Positions 34,643 through 43,391 of a stretch of 64,000 bases of DNA are shown piece by piece (position 1 is the stretch's first letter; every line of letters starts with the position of its first letter). The stretch spans positions 124,001 to 188,000 of the forward strand of contig CAMYLK010000002.1 in assembly GCA_947259225.1 (NCBI GenBank), read 5' to 3'. Origin of the DNA: an uncultured Desulfobulbaceae bacterium (GTDB taxonomy: Bacteria > Desulfobacterota > Desulfobulbia > Desulfobulbales > Desulfobulbaceae). The notes under the pieces were generated by a model. It did no database searches, had not been told where the DNA came from, and saw only the letters and a program-made list of their open reading frames with translations. A program made the position numbers and the translations under genes.

Positions 34643-35581
34643 TTAGTTGAAGTTGAGTTCCGGAAAACGTGTCACAAGCTCCTCATACAGAGGGATCATC
34701 ACTTCACGCATGGTAGGCTCGGCTGCCTTGGTTGTCCTCAATTTAAAAATATGCTTCCATTCCTGCAGGTTGGCATAGACGATGAGTTCGGTCTTGCAGG
34801 AATTAGGGAGGACCGTTCTGGCTGCCTGCGGTGTTGAGGTTTCCAGCAGCTTAAGATATATCTGCTCGGTATCCTCCATGGCTTTTTGCCACATGTCGTA
34901 TTCGCGCGAACCTTCCTCGTAAAACATGGGTTTTATAAAGGTTACCTCCCCGCCGAACTTGTTCTCAGAATACCGGCAGTATCGCTGGCTTTCCTGGAGG
35001 AATGAACAAGGCCTGTGTCGTACTATTTCATGGGTGACGGCCCGGTTGACGGTAAACTTCACCGCTATATGGCGGTGCTTGAATCGGAGTTCCTGAGCCA
35101 GGTTGTCGACATCATCCAGGCTGACCTTGGTGACTGAGATCGAAGGGTCATTCTGCAGGCCTGACGCCGGTAGAATCGTTTCAAAGAAATATGGGTGGTG
35201 GGAGGCAAGGCACTCTGTCATACTCTTAACCAAAGTACAATCCGGGTGGAAAATCTGCATTTCACGGAATGCCCGGACGCTACCGCTGACAAGCAAAGTC
35301 GCCTCATCCAGGGAATCAATATGCAGGTATCTGGGTTGCGTGGCAAAAAGTTCAGCCAGCAACTCGGGACCGGCATTGGCTACCTTTAATGTTACAGCCC
35401 CCATCTCCAGGACAGAGTTATGTCCATGTTCAGCCATTTTGGTGACAAATGGCACAGCGGAGTCATGGTCAATTTTATCTTCACTTTTGTAGCAGATTCG
35501 CCCTGAATATTCAATGCGGACTGCTAAACTCTGCTGGTCCAGGTTGTCGAGAATTTCATAGAATGGGGGGATGATTTTCAT
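34643..35581 (-). CDS. thyX: FAD-dependent thymidylate synthase
   Basis: A 312-residue flavoprotein that makes dTMP from dUMP using methylene-tetrahydrofolate and NADPH. The signature is RHRPCSFLQESQRY, which fits the ThyX RHR-x7-S motif. It is longer than the 220-250 residues usual for ThyX, with extra sequence mainly in the N-terminal half. AAAGGA precedes the ATG. It lies 20 nt after nifS and shares a minus-strand run with nifU and nifS; fhs follows after 174 nt with its own likely promoter. No thyA is seen in the window. Confidence 0.94.
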   Translation of the reverse strand: MKIIPPFYEILDNLDQQSLAVRIEYSGRICYKSEDKIDHDSAVPFVTKMAEHGHNSVLEMGAVTLKVANAGPELLAELFATQPRYLHIDSLDEATLLVSGSVRAFREMQIFHPDCTLVKSMTECLASHHPYFFETILPASGLQNDPSISVTKVSLDDVDNLAQELRFKHRHIAVKFTVNRAVTHEIVRHRPCSFLQESQRYCRYSENKFGGEVTFIKPMFYEEGSREYDMWQKAMEDTEQIYLKLLETSTPQAARTVLPNSCKTELIVYANLQEWKHIFKLRTTKAAEPTMREVMIPLYEELVTRFPELNFN

Positions 35582-35601
35582 AGGTTGTCCTTTGTACCTT
35601 A

Positions 35602-36795
35602 TCAGTTGTTGTCTTCATTCCAAAAAGGTGACATTGCGCGGAGATTGGCAATGACTTTCGGCATATTGTCCACGACAAAATCAACCTCATCTTCGGTATT
35701 GTAAATCGACAGGCTAAAGCGGATAGAGCCGTGGGCAGCCGTGAAGGGAACACCCATTGCTCGCAGCACATGTGAGGGTTCAAGAGATCCGGATGTACAT
35801 GCAGATCCGGATGAAGCGCAAATATTTAACTGGTTCATATGCAGGAGGATGGCTTCACCTTCAACAAATTCAAAACTGATATTCGCAGTATTGGGTAGCC
35901 GGTCTTTTTTATGTCCGTTAAGCATGGACCTGGGGATCTGTCCCATTAGTCCTGCTTCCAGCTTGTCTCTCAGGTACCTGACCCTCGAGTTTTCTTCTTC
36001 CATTTTTTCACTGGCAAGCTGGCAGGCCCGGCCGAGGCCGACTATCGAAGCAACGTTTTCTGTTCCTCCCCGCCTGCCGTGTTCCTGGTGGCCCCCGTGC
36101 ATAAAGGGAATAAACGGAGTGCCCTTGCGGACGTACAGAACGCCTATACCTTTCGGGGCATGCAGTTTGTGCCCGGAAATGGAGAGAAAATCGATGGCAC
36201 TGTCTTTGAGGTTTATAGGAATTTTACCAACTGCCTGGACGGCATCCGTGTGAAAAATAATACCCTGTTCCTTTGCCATGGCTGCCATCTCTTCCACAGG
36301 GAAGATGACGCCGGTTTCATTGTTGGCCCACATCACGCTGACAATGGCCGTATCCTCGCTCAGGCTTTCCCTGTACTCTTCGATGTCAAGGGTACCGTCG
36401 GATTCGACATGCAGTCTGGTCACCTTGTGTTTGTGACCGGTCAGGTTGTCCAGGTTTTCACAAAGGTTTTTAACTGCAGGATGTTCCACCCGGGTTGTCA
36501 CAACATGGCGTTTTTCCGGGAAGGTCTGTAGACCAGATAAAATTGCAGTCGAGTCACTTTCCGTTCCGCAGCTGGTAAAGATTATTTCATCAGGCTCCGC
36601 CCCGATGAGGGCGGCTATGGATTTCCTAGCCTCATCAACAACCCTTCCTACCTGGCCGCCGAAGGTATGCATGGACGAGGGATTACCGTAACAGTCGGTC
36701 AGGAAAGGCATCATCGCGTCAACCACCTCAGGTGCAACCCTGGTAGTGGCGTTGTTGTCCATGTAAATTACCTTGTCACTGCCGCATTCCATCAT
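35602..36795 (-). CDS. nifS: Cysteine desulfurase NifS
   Basis: The 397-residue PLP enzyme releases sulfur from cysteine for Fe-S cluster assembly. It has YMDNNATTRV near the N-terminus, the PLP lysine Lys210 in SISGHKLHAPKG and the catalytic Cys333 in SSGSACTSGS, followed by EPSHVLRAMG; it belongs to the group I (NifS/IscS) type. The start overlaps the nifU stop by 4 nt, so scaffold and sulfur donor are produced together. No nitrogenase gene is present, so the pair probably serves general Fe-S assembly, including PFOR and ferredoxin. Confidence 0.95.
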   Translation of the reverse strand: MMECGSDKVIYMDNNATTRVAPEVVDAMMPFLTDCYGNPSSMHTFGGQVGRVVDEARKSIAALIGAEPDEIIFTSCGTESDSTAILSGLQTFPEKRHVVTTRVEHPAVKNLCENLDNLTGHKHKVTRLHVESDGTLDIEEYRESLSEDTAIVSVMWANNETGVIFPVEEMAAMAKEQGIIFHTDAVQAVGKIPINLKDSAIDFLSISGHKLHAPKGIGVLYVRKGTPFIPFMHGGHQEHGRRGGTENVASIVGLGRACQLASEKMEEENSRVRYLRDKLEAGLMGQIPRSMLNGHKKDRLPNTANISFEFVEGEAILLHMNQLNICASSGSACTSGSLEPSHVLRAMGVPFTAAHGSIRFSLSIYNTEDEVDFVVDNMPKVIANLRAMSPFWNEDNN

Positions 36796-37625
36796 TTGCC
36801 CTCCTCGACAATCAGGCTGTCGCTCACCAGTTCACGCAATTTTTTCTCGACATAGACCTTGAGGGTGGTTCGGGATGACTGGCATCCGGCGCAGGCGCCG
36901 CGCAGGGAAACCGTTATAAAATCCCCGTCCACGTCGACCAGTTCAATGTCACCGCCGTCTTTTTTCAGGGTCGGCTTGATTTCGCGTTCAAGAACTTCTT
37001 CGATTTTTTTGATTTTCTGGAGGGTGGTCATCCGTTTTTCTTTATGAACGACTTTGGGTTCAACAGTTAATCCTTCAACGGTCTGCTGGAGGATATCGCG
37101 CAGCCTGTCCTCACACTTGCCGCAGCCGCCGCCGGCTTTGGTAAAGTTTGTAATCTCCTCCACCGAACGGAGTTCGGATTCACGGATGGCACGGATTATT
37201 TCAAGGTCTGTTACGCCGAAACATTCGCAGATAACCTCGCCTTCCGCCATGGGTAAGATAACACCTCGATAGTTGGCAATTGCCGCTTCCAGCGCCTCTC
37301 TGCCCATGACGGAACAGTGCATTTTTTCCTTGGGCAGCCCACCGAGAAAGTTGGCGATATCCTCATTGGTAATATTTTCCGCATCATCGATGGTCATTCC
37401 CTTAACCATTTCAGTAAGGGCGGACGAAGAAGCAATGGCTGAGGCACAGCCGAAAGTTTTAAATCTGGCATCAGTGATAATATTGTTTTCAACCTTGATG
37501 CTGAGCTTTAGCGCGTCACCGCAGGCAAGTGAGCCAACCTCACCAATGCCGCTGGCCTGTTTCACATCTCCCACGTTGCGCGGGTTCATGAAATGCTCCT
37601 GAACTTTATCTGTATATTCCCACAT
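36792..37625 (-). CDS. nifU: Fe-S cluster scaffold NifU (IscU, [2Fe-2S] and Nfu domains)
   Basis: A three-domain NifU of 277 residues. The IscU-like N-domain has three ligand cysteines (SLACGDALKLSI, FGCASAIASSSALTE and KMHCSVMG). The central bacterioferredoxin-associated-type [2Fe-2S] domain runs from VICECFGVTD to GGGCGKCEDRL. The C-terminal Nfu domain ends with GACAGCQSSRTTLK. It assembles transient clusters and passes them to apoproteins. nifS overlaps its end by 4 nt. A phosphohexomutase gene lies 64 nt upstream, with a small hairpin across that gene's stop codon. Confidence 0.95.
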   Translation of the reverse strand: MWEYTDKVQEHFMNPRNVGDVKQASGIGEVGSLACGDALKLSIKVENNIITDARFKTFGCASAIASSSALTEMVKGMTIDDAENITNEDIANFLGGLPKEKMHCSVMGREALEAAIANYRGVILPMAEGEVICECFGVTDLEIIRAIRESELRSVEEITNFTKAGGGCGKCEDRLRDILQQTVEGLTVEPKVVHKEKRMTTLQKIKKIEEVLEREIKPTLKKDGGDIELVDVDGDFITVSLRGACAGCQSSRTTLKVYVEKKLRELVSDSLIVEEGK

Positions 37626-37681
37626 AACTCTACCTGTTTATAATATTTGCCTGGTTAAACTCGAAATCTGTGTAATGATAA

Positions 37682-37700
37682 TGCTTACTCTAAGTAAGCA
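37682..37700. repeat. Perfect 8-bp inverted repeat across the phosphohexomutase stop codon
   Basis: TGCTTACT and AGTAAGCA flank CTA, the complement of the TAG stop. The hairpin lies 57 nt before nifU on the same transcript. It has no U-run, so an operator or an mRNA structure between the two genes is more likely than a terminator. Confidence 0.4.
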
Positions 37701-39447
37701 AACCGATTTCGGCAAGCATGGATTTTGCAGTTTTTACCAGAAGGGCAGTTTCACTACCGCTCCTTGCTTCAACATAAAACCTGACCTTGGGCTCGGTGCC
37801 GGATGGTCGGATCATGATCCAGCTGTTATCATCAAAAATCATTTTACGGCCGTCAATGGTTATAACTTCCTTTATGGTTCTAGCCGTGTCGCCGATTTTG
37901 ACTTCAACTCCCTGGGAATATTTTTCCAGCTGAGCCAGGCTTGAAATCAGCTCCTCACCTTGCTGGGATACTTCTACACCATCACGATCCGGGCAGTATG
38001 TTCCGAACTGGTTTTCGATTACCTCAAGGTATTCGCCGAGGTTTTTCTGAAGGGTGAGCACAATATCTATGGCAAGAAGCAGTCCGATGTAGGCGTCCTT
38101 TTCCGGTGTATGCCCGATAATGGAAATACCATCAGACTCTTCAAAATACACCAGGGCTTTGCCGATAACAGGCTTGAATTCCTTAAAGCCTACCCGGGGC
38201 TCGAAAACTTTTTCGTTGAGGGCCTTGGCAACGGCATTTGCAAGGTTGCTTGAGGCGACGGTTTTCGCGACCATTCCCTTTTTGCCTTTAATTTCATGCA
38301 GGAAATGATAGGCCATGGCGCCGAATTGGTTCATACTGATTTCTGTTGTACCATCAGAAAAACGGATACGGTCACCATCAGGATCGATTATGGCTCCGAG
38401 CTTGAGAGTCTCCTTCCTCTCCCGCAGGACTGACTGCACCTGGGCTATGTTTGACGAAGATGGTTCCGGGGCAATGCCTCCGAAAGTAACGTCCTCTGTT
38501 CCGCGCAGAATAATGAGCCTTTCAGGTTTCTGGTTTTTGAAGAAATCATCTATATTGACTCGTGATGCCCCGTGAACGCAGTCAATCGCTATGACCAGGT
38601 CCGGAGAAGTGGCAAAGTCGACGATGATGGAGTCGTAATCGAGACCGTGCAGATTTTCATTTTTCCTTACCAGGTTCTGCCAGCTGGCAAGTGCGTTTTC
38701 GTTATCGAGCCCCGTGATATTTGCAAGTGGCCTTGTCAGGTCAATGGATTCCGGAATGAGAGAGGAGGCGTTCTGCTCAAGAATCTGCCGGGCCAGGGCA
38801 GTAATTCTATCGGTCAGGACCGGGGCGGCTGGGCCGGCGTCAGCGGCATTATACTTGAATCCCCCGTATTCAAGCGGGTTGTGGCTTGGTGTCAGGTTGA
38901 TGGAAAAAGCCGCTTTTTTTTCAAGAACAGATGCAGACAACGTTCCGGTGGTTGCCTCGCCTGCATAATAGATTCGGACATCGTTTGCAGCCAGCACATT
39001 TACTGCACTCAAGGCCAGCAGGTCACCGCCAAACCGGTTGTCAAACCCGATAACACAGCCCTGTTGCCTCATATCGTTAAAATCATGCACCCCGAGAGCT
39101 TCACGAATCTCAGAGTTAGTTTCCATTTCCAGGTAAAGGTTTAGTATTGCGGCGGTAACGCAGGATACCGAGTGGATATTAATATCTTTGCCGAGTTGTC
39201 CGCGCCAACCGGAGGTACCGAACTTGACCTGTGTTACAGGAGGGGTGATATTGTGGAGTATTTCATCCCTGACCAGCACATAAACCTGGTCTACAGCATC
39301 CTGCCAGAGGTTGATTTCTTCGTGGTCGCCTGTTTCGTTGCGCTGGTGGACAAGTTCTTTAATGGCCTGGAAATAGTCACTGGCCGGATGATTATCGGTA
39401 ACTATGTACTTGTCGAGGATGTGCTGAACAGCGGATCTGATTTCCAT
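37690..39447 (-). CDS. Phosphoglucomutase/phosphomannomutase family protein
   Basis: The 585-residue product is an alpha-D-phosphohexomutase with all four domain signatures: the phosphoserine loop INLTPSHNPLEYGGFKYN, the metal loop IDPDGDRIRFSDG, the sugar loop FEESDGISIIGHT (where GEESGG is common) and the phosphate loop IRPSGTEPKVR. The enzyme interconverts hexose 1- and 6-phosphates for envelope polysaccharide or storage carbohydrate. The long N-terminal region and altered sugar loop prevent choosing between glucose and mannose. AGGA precedes the ATG. It diverges from ppsA. Confidence 0.9.
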   Translation of the reverse strand: MEIRSAVQHILDKYIVTDNHPASDYFQAIKELVHQRNETGDHEEINLWQDAVDQVYVLVRDEILHNITPPVTQVKFGTSGWRGQLGKDINIHSVSCVTAAILNLYLEMETNSEIREALGVHDFNDMRQQGCVIGFDNRFGGDLLALSAVNVLAANDVRIYYAGEATTGTLSASVLEKKAAFSINLTPSHNPLEYGGFKYNAADAGPAAPVLTDRITALARQILEQNASSLIPESIDLTRPLANITGLDNENALASWQNLVRKNENLHGLDYDSIIVDFATSPDLVIAIDCVHGASRVNIDDFFKNQKPERLIILRGTEDVTFGGIAPEPSSSNIAQVQSVLRERKETLKLGAIIDPDGDRIRFSDGTTEISMNQFGAMAYHFLHEIKGKKGMVAKTVASSNLANAVAKALNEKVFEPRVGFKEFKPVIGKALVYFEESDGISIIGHTPEKDAYIGLLLAIDIVLTLQKNLGEYLEVIENQFGTYCPDRDGVEVSQQGEELISSLAQLEKYSQGVEVKIGDTARTIKEVITIDGRKMIFDDNSWIMIRPSGTEPKVRFYVEARSGSETALLVKTAKSMLAEIGLLT

Positions 39448-39592
39448 ATTTTTTCCTGCTCAGAGTTTAAAAGGAAAAATAAACTATTATTAGTATAGCT
39501 TGAAGAAATCCGCTTAGCAATGGTCCATTGTAGAATAATTCATTTTTAGGGAAAGTTTCCAGATTGCTAAAATTGTTACAAAAATCTTTGGG

Positions 39593-39621
39593 TTGACCGG
39601 AAGAATAATTTTATTTAAAGT
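39593..39621 (+). promoter_or_regulatory. Candidate sigma-70 promoter of ppsA
   Basis: TTGACC (39593-39598), 17-nt spacer, TAAAGT (39616-39621). Because this promoter lies inside the upstream extension of the ppsA reading frame, it supports the internal start at 39707 rather than TTG 39593. Confidence 0.5.
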
Positions 39622-39706
39622 ATATCTTTTTACGTCAAGAATAGGCATGCATGCCATCAATATTAAATGTTATTATTTACGTGTAAACGAGCAGGGAGAA
39701 CAAGAT

Positions 39707-42148
39707 ATGGGAAACTCGCATGAGAAAGAACTTATTCTCTGGTTTGACGAGATCGGAATTGAAGATGTACCAATGGTCGGTGGCAAAAACGCTTCTCTAG
39801 GAGAGATGCACCAGAAGCTTACCTCAAAGGGTGTCGCCGTACCAAACGGGTACGCTATTACCTCTTACGCCTATCAGTATCTCCTGAAAGAGGCTGGAAT
39901 TGAAGATGCCATCAAGGATGCTCTTGCAGGGCTTGACACTCATGATCTCCGTAACCTGCAGGAACGTGGTGAAAAGACCCGTAACATAATCCGGAATGCA
40001 GAGTTTCCCGATGACCTCCGTGCAGCGATAATTGAAGCCTACAGGAAGATGGAAGAGGAGTACGGTGAAGGCGTGGATGTTGCTGTCCGTTCGTCCGCAA
40101 CGGCAGAAGATTTGCCTGATGCATCCTTTGCTGGCCAGCAGGAGACCTATCTCAATATCCGAGGACCGGAAGCGCTCATTGATGCCTGTAAGCGTTGTTT
40201 TGCGAGCCTGTTCACCAATCGCGCAATTTCTTATCGACATGATAAAGGGTTCGGTCAGTTTGACGTCTATCTCTCCATCGTTGTCCAGAAAATGGCCCGG
40301 AGTGATTCTTCCTCGTCCGGTGTCCTGTTCTCAATTGATACCGAGTCCGGCTTTGAGGATGCCGTGTTCATTACCGGGGCATGGGGCCTTGGTGAAAACG
40401 TGGTCCAGGGAGCGGTAAACCCGGACGAATACTACGTGTTCAAGCCGACCCTGAAAGAGGGTAAGCGACCAATCGTGTCCAAGACGATAGGTTCCAAAGA
40501 AATCAAGATGATCTACGATAATGACCCGTCCACAGAGGAGCCGGTCAAGAATATAGACACTACTCCTGAGGAGCGGAACTCGTACGTGATCAGTGACGAT
40601 GAGATCCTGCAGCTTGCCAAATGGGCCTGCATCATCGAGGAGCATTACGATAAGGCCATGGATATAGAGTGGGCCAAGGATGGTGACGGCGTCAATGTCG
40701 GAACCGGCAACCTCTTCATCGTCCAGGCAAGGCCGGAGACTGTCCATTCACAGGCCTCCAAAGGGGTCATGGAAACCTATAAGCTCAAGGAAAAAGGCAC
40801 GGTCCTTGTCGAGGGGTTGGCGGTTGGAACCAAGATCGGCCAGGGTGTGGCCAATGTCATTAAGGATGTCGAGGGTATCCATGATTTCAAGAAAGGAGAG
40901 GTTCTGGTAACAGACATGACCGATCCTGACTGGGAGCCGATCATGAAGATTGCCGGTGCCATTGTCACCAACCGTGGCGGCCGTACCTGCCATGCAGCCA
41001 TTATCTCCCGTGAACTTGGCATCCCCTGCGTAATCGGTACCGGTGACGGTTCCGAGGTCATTAAGTCGGGCCAGGAAATCACTGCCTCTTCTGCAGAGGG
41101 TGAAACCGGTTATGTTTATGACGGTCTACTGAATTTTGAGATCGATAAGGTGGATCTCGGCGACCTGCCGGCAACCAAGACCAAGATCATGATGAACCTG
41201 GCTATTCCGGAAAAGGCCTTTACCGAGTGCCAGATCCCCAATGATGGGGTTGGGTTGGCTCGTGAAGAGTTTATTATCAACTCCCATATCGGTCTGCACC
41301 CGCTGGCTTTGTTTAATTATGAAGAACTGAAAAACTCGGGTGACCCGGAAAAACAGGAAATCGCCAGGAAGATTGACGGAAAGACCGGCGCCTATGCTGA
41401 CAAAAAACAGTTTTTCATTGATAAGGTTGCCGAAGGTGTCGGACGCATTGCCGCAGGTTTTTACCCGAATGACGTCATTGTCCGCCTCTCCGACTTCAAG
41501 AGTAACGAGTATGCCAACCTGGTTGGCGGCACCCTGTATGAGCCGGAAGAGGAAAATCCAATGATCGGCTGGCGCGGAGCTTCCCGCTATTATGATCCGA
41601 AATATCGGCCCGCTTTTGAGCTTGAGTGTCAGGGACTTCTTAAAGCACGTAATGATATGGGCCTCCATAACATCAAGCTCATGGTTCCGTTCTGCCGTAC
41701 TCCGGAAGAGGGCAAAAAGGTTGTTGAGGTTATGAGAGATTGCGGCCTGGTGCAGGGCGAGAACGGTCTTGAGCTTTATGTCATGTGCGAGATTCCGAGC
41801 AACGTTATTTCTGCTGACGCCTTTGCCGACATTTTTGACGGTTTTTCAATCGGTTCAAATGACCTGACCCAGTTGACCTACGGACTTGACCGTGACTCAG
41901 GCCTTATTGCCGGTATCGCTGATGAGCGTGACGAGTCCGTGAAAGAAATGATTCGCATGGTCATTGCCACTGCCAAACGCCGCGGTAAAAAGATCGGTAT
42001 CTGTGGCCAGGGGCCGTCCGACTTCCCCGAGTTTGCAACTTTCCTGGTTGAGCTTGGCATAGACTCCATGAGCCTTATCCCTGATACAGCAGTAAAGACA
42101 AGGCTTGCTGTAGCTGAGAAGGAAAAGGAGATGGGTATTAATCCGTAA
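39707..42148 (+). CDS. ppsA: Phosphoenolpyruvate synthase
   Basis: An 813-residue enzyme that makes PEP, AMP and phosphate from pyruvate and ATP. Domain order: the N-terminal ATP-grasp domain (PMVGGKNASLGEM, then VAVRSSATAEDLPDASFAGQ), the central phosphohistidine domain with GGRTCHAAIISREL, and the C-terminal PEP-binding TIM barrel ending in SNDLTQLTYGLDRD and GQGPSDFPEF. I chose ATG 39707, preceded by AGGGAG; the frame is open to 39593, but a promoter lies there. It gives gluconeogenic flow from pyruvate made by PFOR. A strong terminator follows. Confidence 0.96.
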   Translation: MGNSHEKELILWFDEIGIEDVPMVGGKNASLGEMHQKLTSKGVAVPNGYAITSYAYQYLLKEAGIEDAIKDALAGLDTHDLRNLQERGEKTRNIIRNAEFPDDLRAAIIEAYRKMEEEYGEGVDVAVRSSATAEDLPDASFAGQQETYLNIRGPEALIDACKRCFASLFTNRAISYRHDKGFGQFDVYLSIVVQKMARSDSSSSGVLFSIDTESGFEDAVFITGAWGLGENVVQGAVNPDEYYVFKPTLKEGKRPIVSKTIGSKEIKMIYDNDPSTEEPVKNIDTTPEERNSYVISDDEILQLAKWACIIEEHYDKAMDIEWAKDGDGVNVGTGNLFIVQARPETVHSQASKGVMETYKLKEKGTVLVEGLAVGTKIGQGVANVIKDVEGIHDFKKGEVLVTDMTDPDWEPIMKIAGAIVTNRGGRTCHAAIISRELGIPCVIGTGDGSEVIKSGQEITASSAEGETGYVYDGLLNFEIDKVDLGDLPATKTKIMMNLAIPEKAFTECQIPNDGVGLAREEFIINSHIGLHPLALFNYEELKNSGDPEKQEIARKIDGKTGAYADKKQFFIDKVAEGVGRIAAGFYPNDVIVRLSDFKSNEYANLVGGTLYEPEEENPMIGWRGASRYYDPKYRPAFELECQGLLKARNDMGLHNIKLMVPFCRTPEEGKKVVEVMRDCGLVQGENGLELYVMCEIPSNVISADAFADIFDGFSIGSNDLTQLTYGLDRDSGLIAGIADERDESVKEMIRMVIATAKRRGKKIGICGQGPSDFPEFATFLVELGIDSMSLIPDTAVKTRLAVAEKEKEMGINP

Positions 42149-42174
42149 GAAATTTTCTTTTTAAATCATAATTT

Positions 42175-42204
42175 AAAAAGCGGGGTCCATACCCCGCTTT
42201 TTTT
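42175..42204 (+). terminator. Rho-independent terminator of ppsA
   Basis: AAAAAGCGGGGT (42175-42186) pairs with ACCCCGCTTTTT across a CCAT loop and runs into seven or more T. It lies 26 nt after the ppsA stop. This is a canonical strong terminator. Confidence 0.95.
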
Positions 42205-42742
42205 ATTAGAAAATTAAAACCTGGTCCTTTGGCCAGGTCAGAGTTGGCTGGCTCAGCCTATTAATACTAAATGGTTCATTTTCTTTGATGCCAAAGAAAA
42301 TGAGCGTCGTGTGTTCTACGCCACACCACTACAGAAAGGCACCCGTGTCATTCGCCGTGTGAATAAAACTGCTGGTCCTTCGGACTCCTAGGAGTTTATA
42401 CCCTTTGCGGGTGCTCAACAAATACCAAAGGGAAAACATAATAACCATGACCTTCGAGGGCAACCAGGTAAGCGAGCCTGCGAGACTCCGAGGCCGGCCC
42501 TTCGGACTCGGATCTTTACTCTCTTCCGGAGATAGATTTTATGTGTTCATTCAATTATCGGTTTTGTTTCAGGAAATATTCATGTTATAATAATAATTAA
42601 TATTAAATTACCCATTACAGCGAAACTGATGATCATTATTTATAAAAATCAGCTGTTTCACACGATTGATACCTAAAAGATCTGGTTGTGGTCTTAATAG
42701 AATCCTGAAAATGTACAGTGGGTGAAAGAAAGGAGAATGACA
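42205..42742. other. Unassigned intergenic region, possible decayed or dispersed repeat
   Basis: About 540 bases with no gene I can support. It contains a perfect 11-bp hairpin (CATTTTCTTTG at 42277-42287 and its mirror at 42292-42302), the palindrome CTCCTAGGAG near 42385, and CCTTCGGACTC twice (near 42377 and 42499) in otherwise different contexts. A plus-strand frame from about 42240 to the stop near 42389 reads FIFFDAKENERRVFYATP but lacks a start and ribosome site. The composition changes to very AT-rich after 42540, leading to the DUF4136 gene. This could be the remnant of a lost gene or a repeat element. Confidence 0.5.
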
Positions 42743-43309
42743 ATGTTGCGAGTTGTTGGAGTAGTGCTGATTTTAGGTTTGATTACTGGCTGTTCTTCCC
42801 TTTCCGTTGTAACGGACTATTCGGAAGAGGCTGACTTTTCAAAATTTAAGACCTTTCAGTATAAAGAGTCGGACATGTCCCTTGCTGATAATTCACCACT
42901 AGCCCATCGACGGGTGGTCAATGCTATTCGGGATGAGATGATTGTGGCAGGTCTTGCAGAAGTCGAGGTTCAACCAGATTTATATGTAACCTATTACGGG
43001 GAAGTAAATGAACGAATTGTCATCATGACGACCGGCATGGAGTATGCCACTCCAAACAACTGGTACAGGACTACATCAGCTAGTGGTAGGGTCCGCGGGG
43101 CAGGAAGTCTGCACCAGTCCAGGACTGAAGAAGTTACCGTCCGTGAGGGAACGCTTATGATAGATATATGGCAGGCCGAAAAGAAGGAGTTGGTGTGGCG
43201 GGCTGAAATTTCAGATACCATCAGCAGCACTCCTGATCGAAATACAGAAAATATACAGAATGGAATATCCCGAGCCTTTGAAAATTTTCCACCGGCTTCA
43301 GGAAATTAA
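42743..43309 (+). CDS. DUF4136 family lipoprotein
   Basis: The product of 188 residues has a lipoprotein signal peptide with lipobox LITGC (Cys17), followed by the DUF4136 pattern DYSEEADFSKFKTFQY and a beta-rich C-terminal part (GTLMIDIWQAEKKELVWRAEISD). The family consists of bacterial envelope lipoproteins of unknown role. I chose ATG 42743, with AAGGAG 7 nt upstream; ATG 42737 and GTG 42722 are too close to or upstream of that site. It is the first gene in a plus-strand run of envelope proteins and is 82 nt before the DUF3604 gene. Confidence 0.87.
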   Translation: MLRVVGVVLILGLITGCSSLSVVTDYSEEADFSKFKTFQYKESDMSLADNSPLAHRRVVNAIRDEMIVAGLAEVEVQPDLYVTYYGEVNERIVIMTTGMEYATPNNWYRTTSASGRVRGAGSLHQSRTEEVTVREGTLMIDIWQAEKKELVWRAEISDTISSTPDRNTENIQNGISRAFENFPPASGN

Positions 43310-43391
43310 CAGACTTATGTTATTGGAGAACATTCTTGTTGAAATAAAGATATTGTTTTATGAGGACCAACCTTAGCAGGGGGCCAAGAGC

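Noticed and set aside
36792-37625. Possible nitrogen-fixation locus because of nifU and nifS
   Set aside because: No nifHDK, nifB, nifE or nifN is present. In this lineage NifU/NifS act as general Fe-S assembly proteins.
42405-42590. 61-residue frame in the ppsA-DUF4136 spacer
   Set aside because: No ribosome site, no family likeness and it crosses repeated sequence; kept only as part of the unassigned region.
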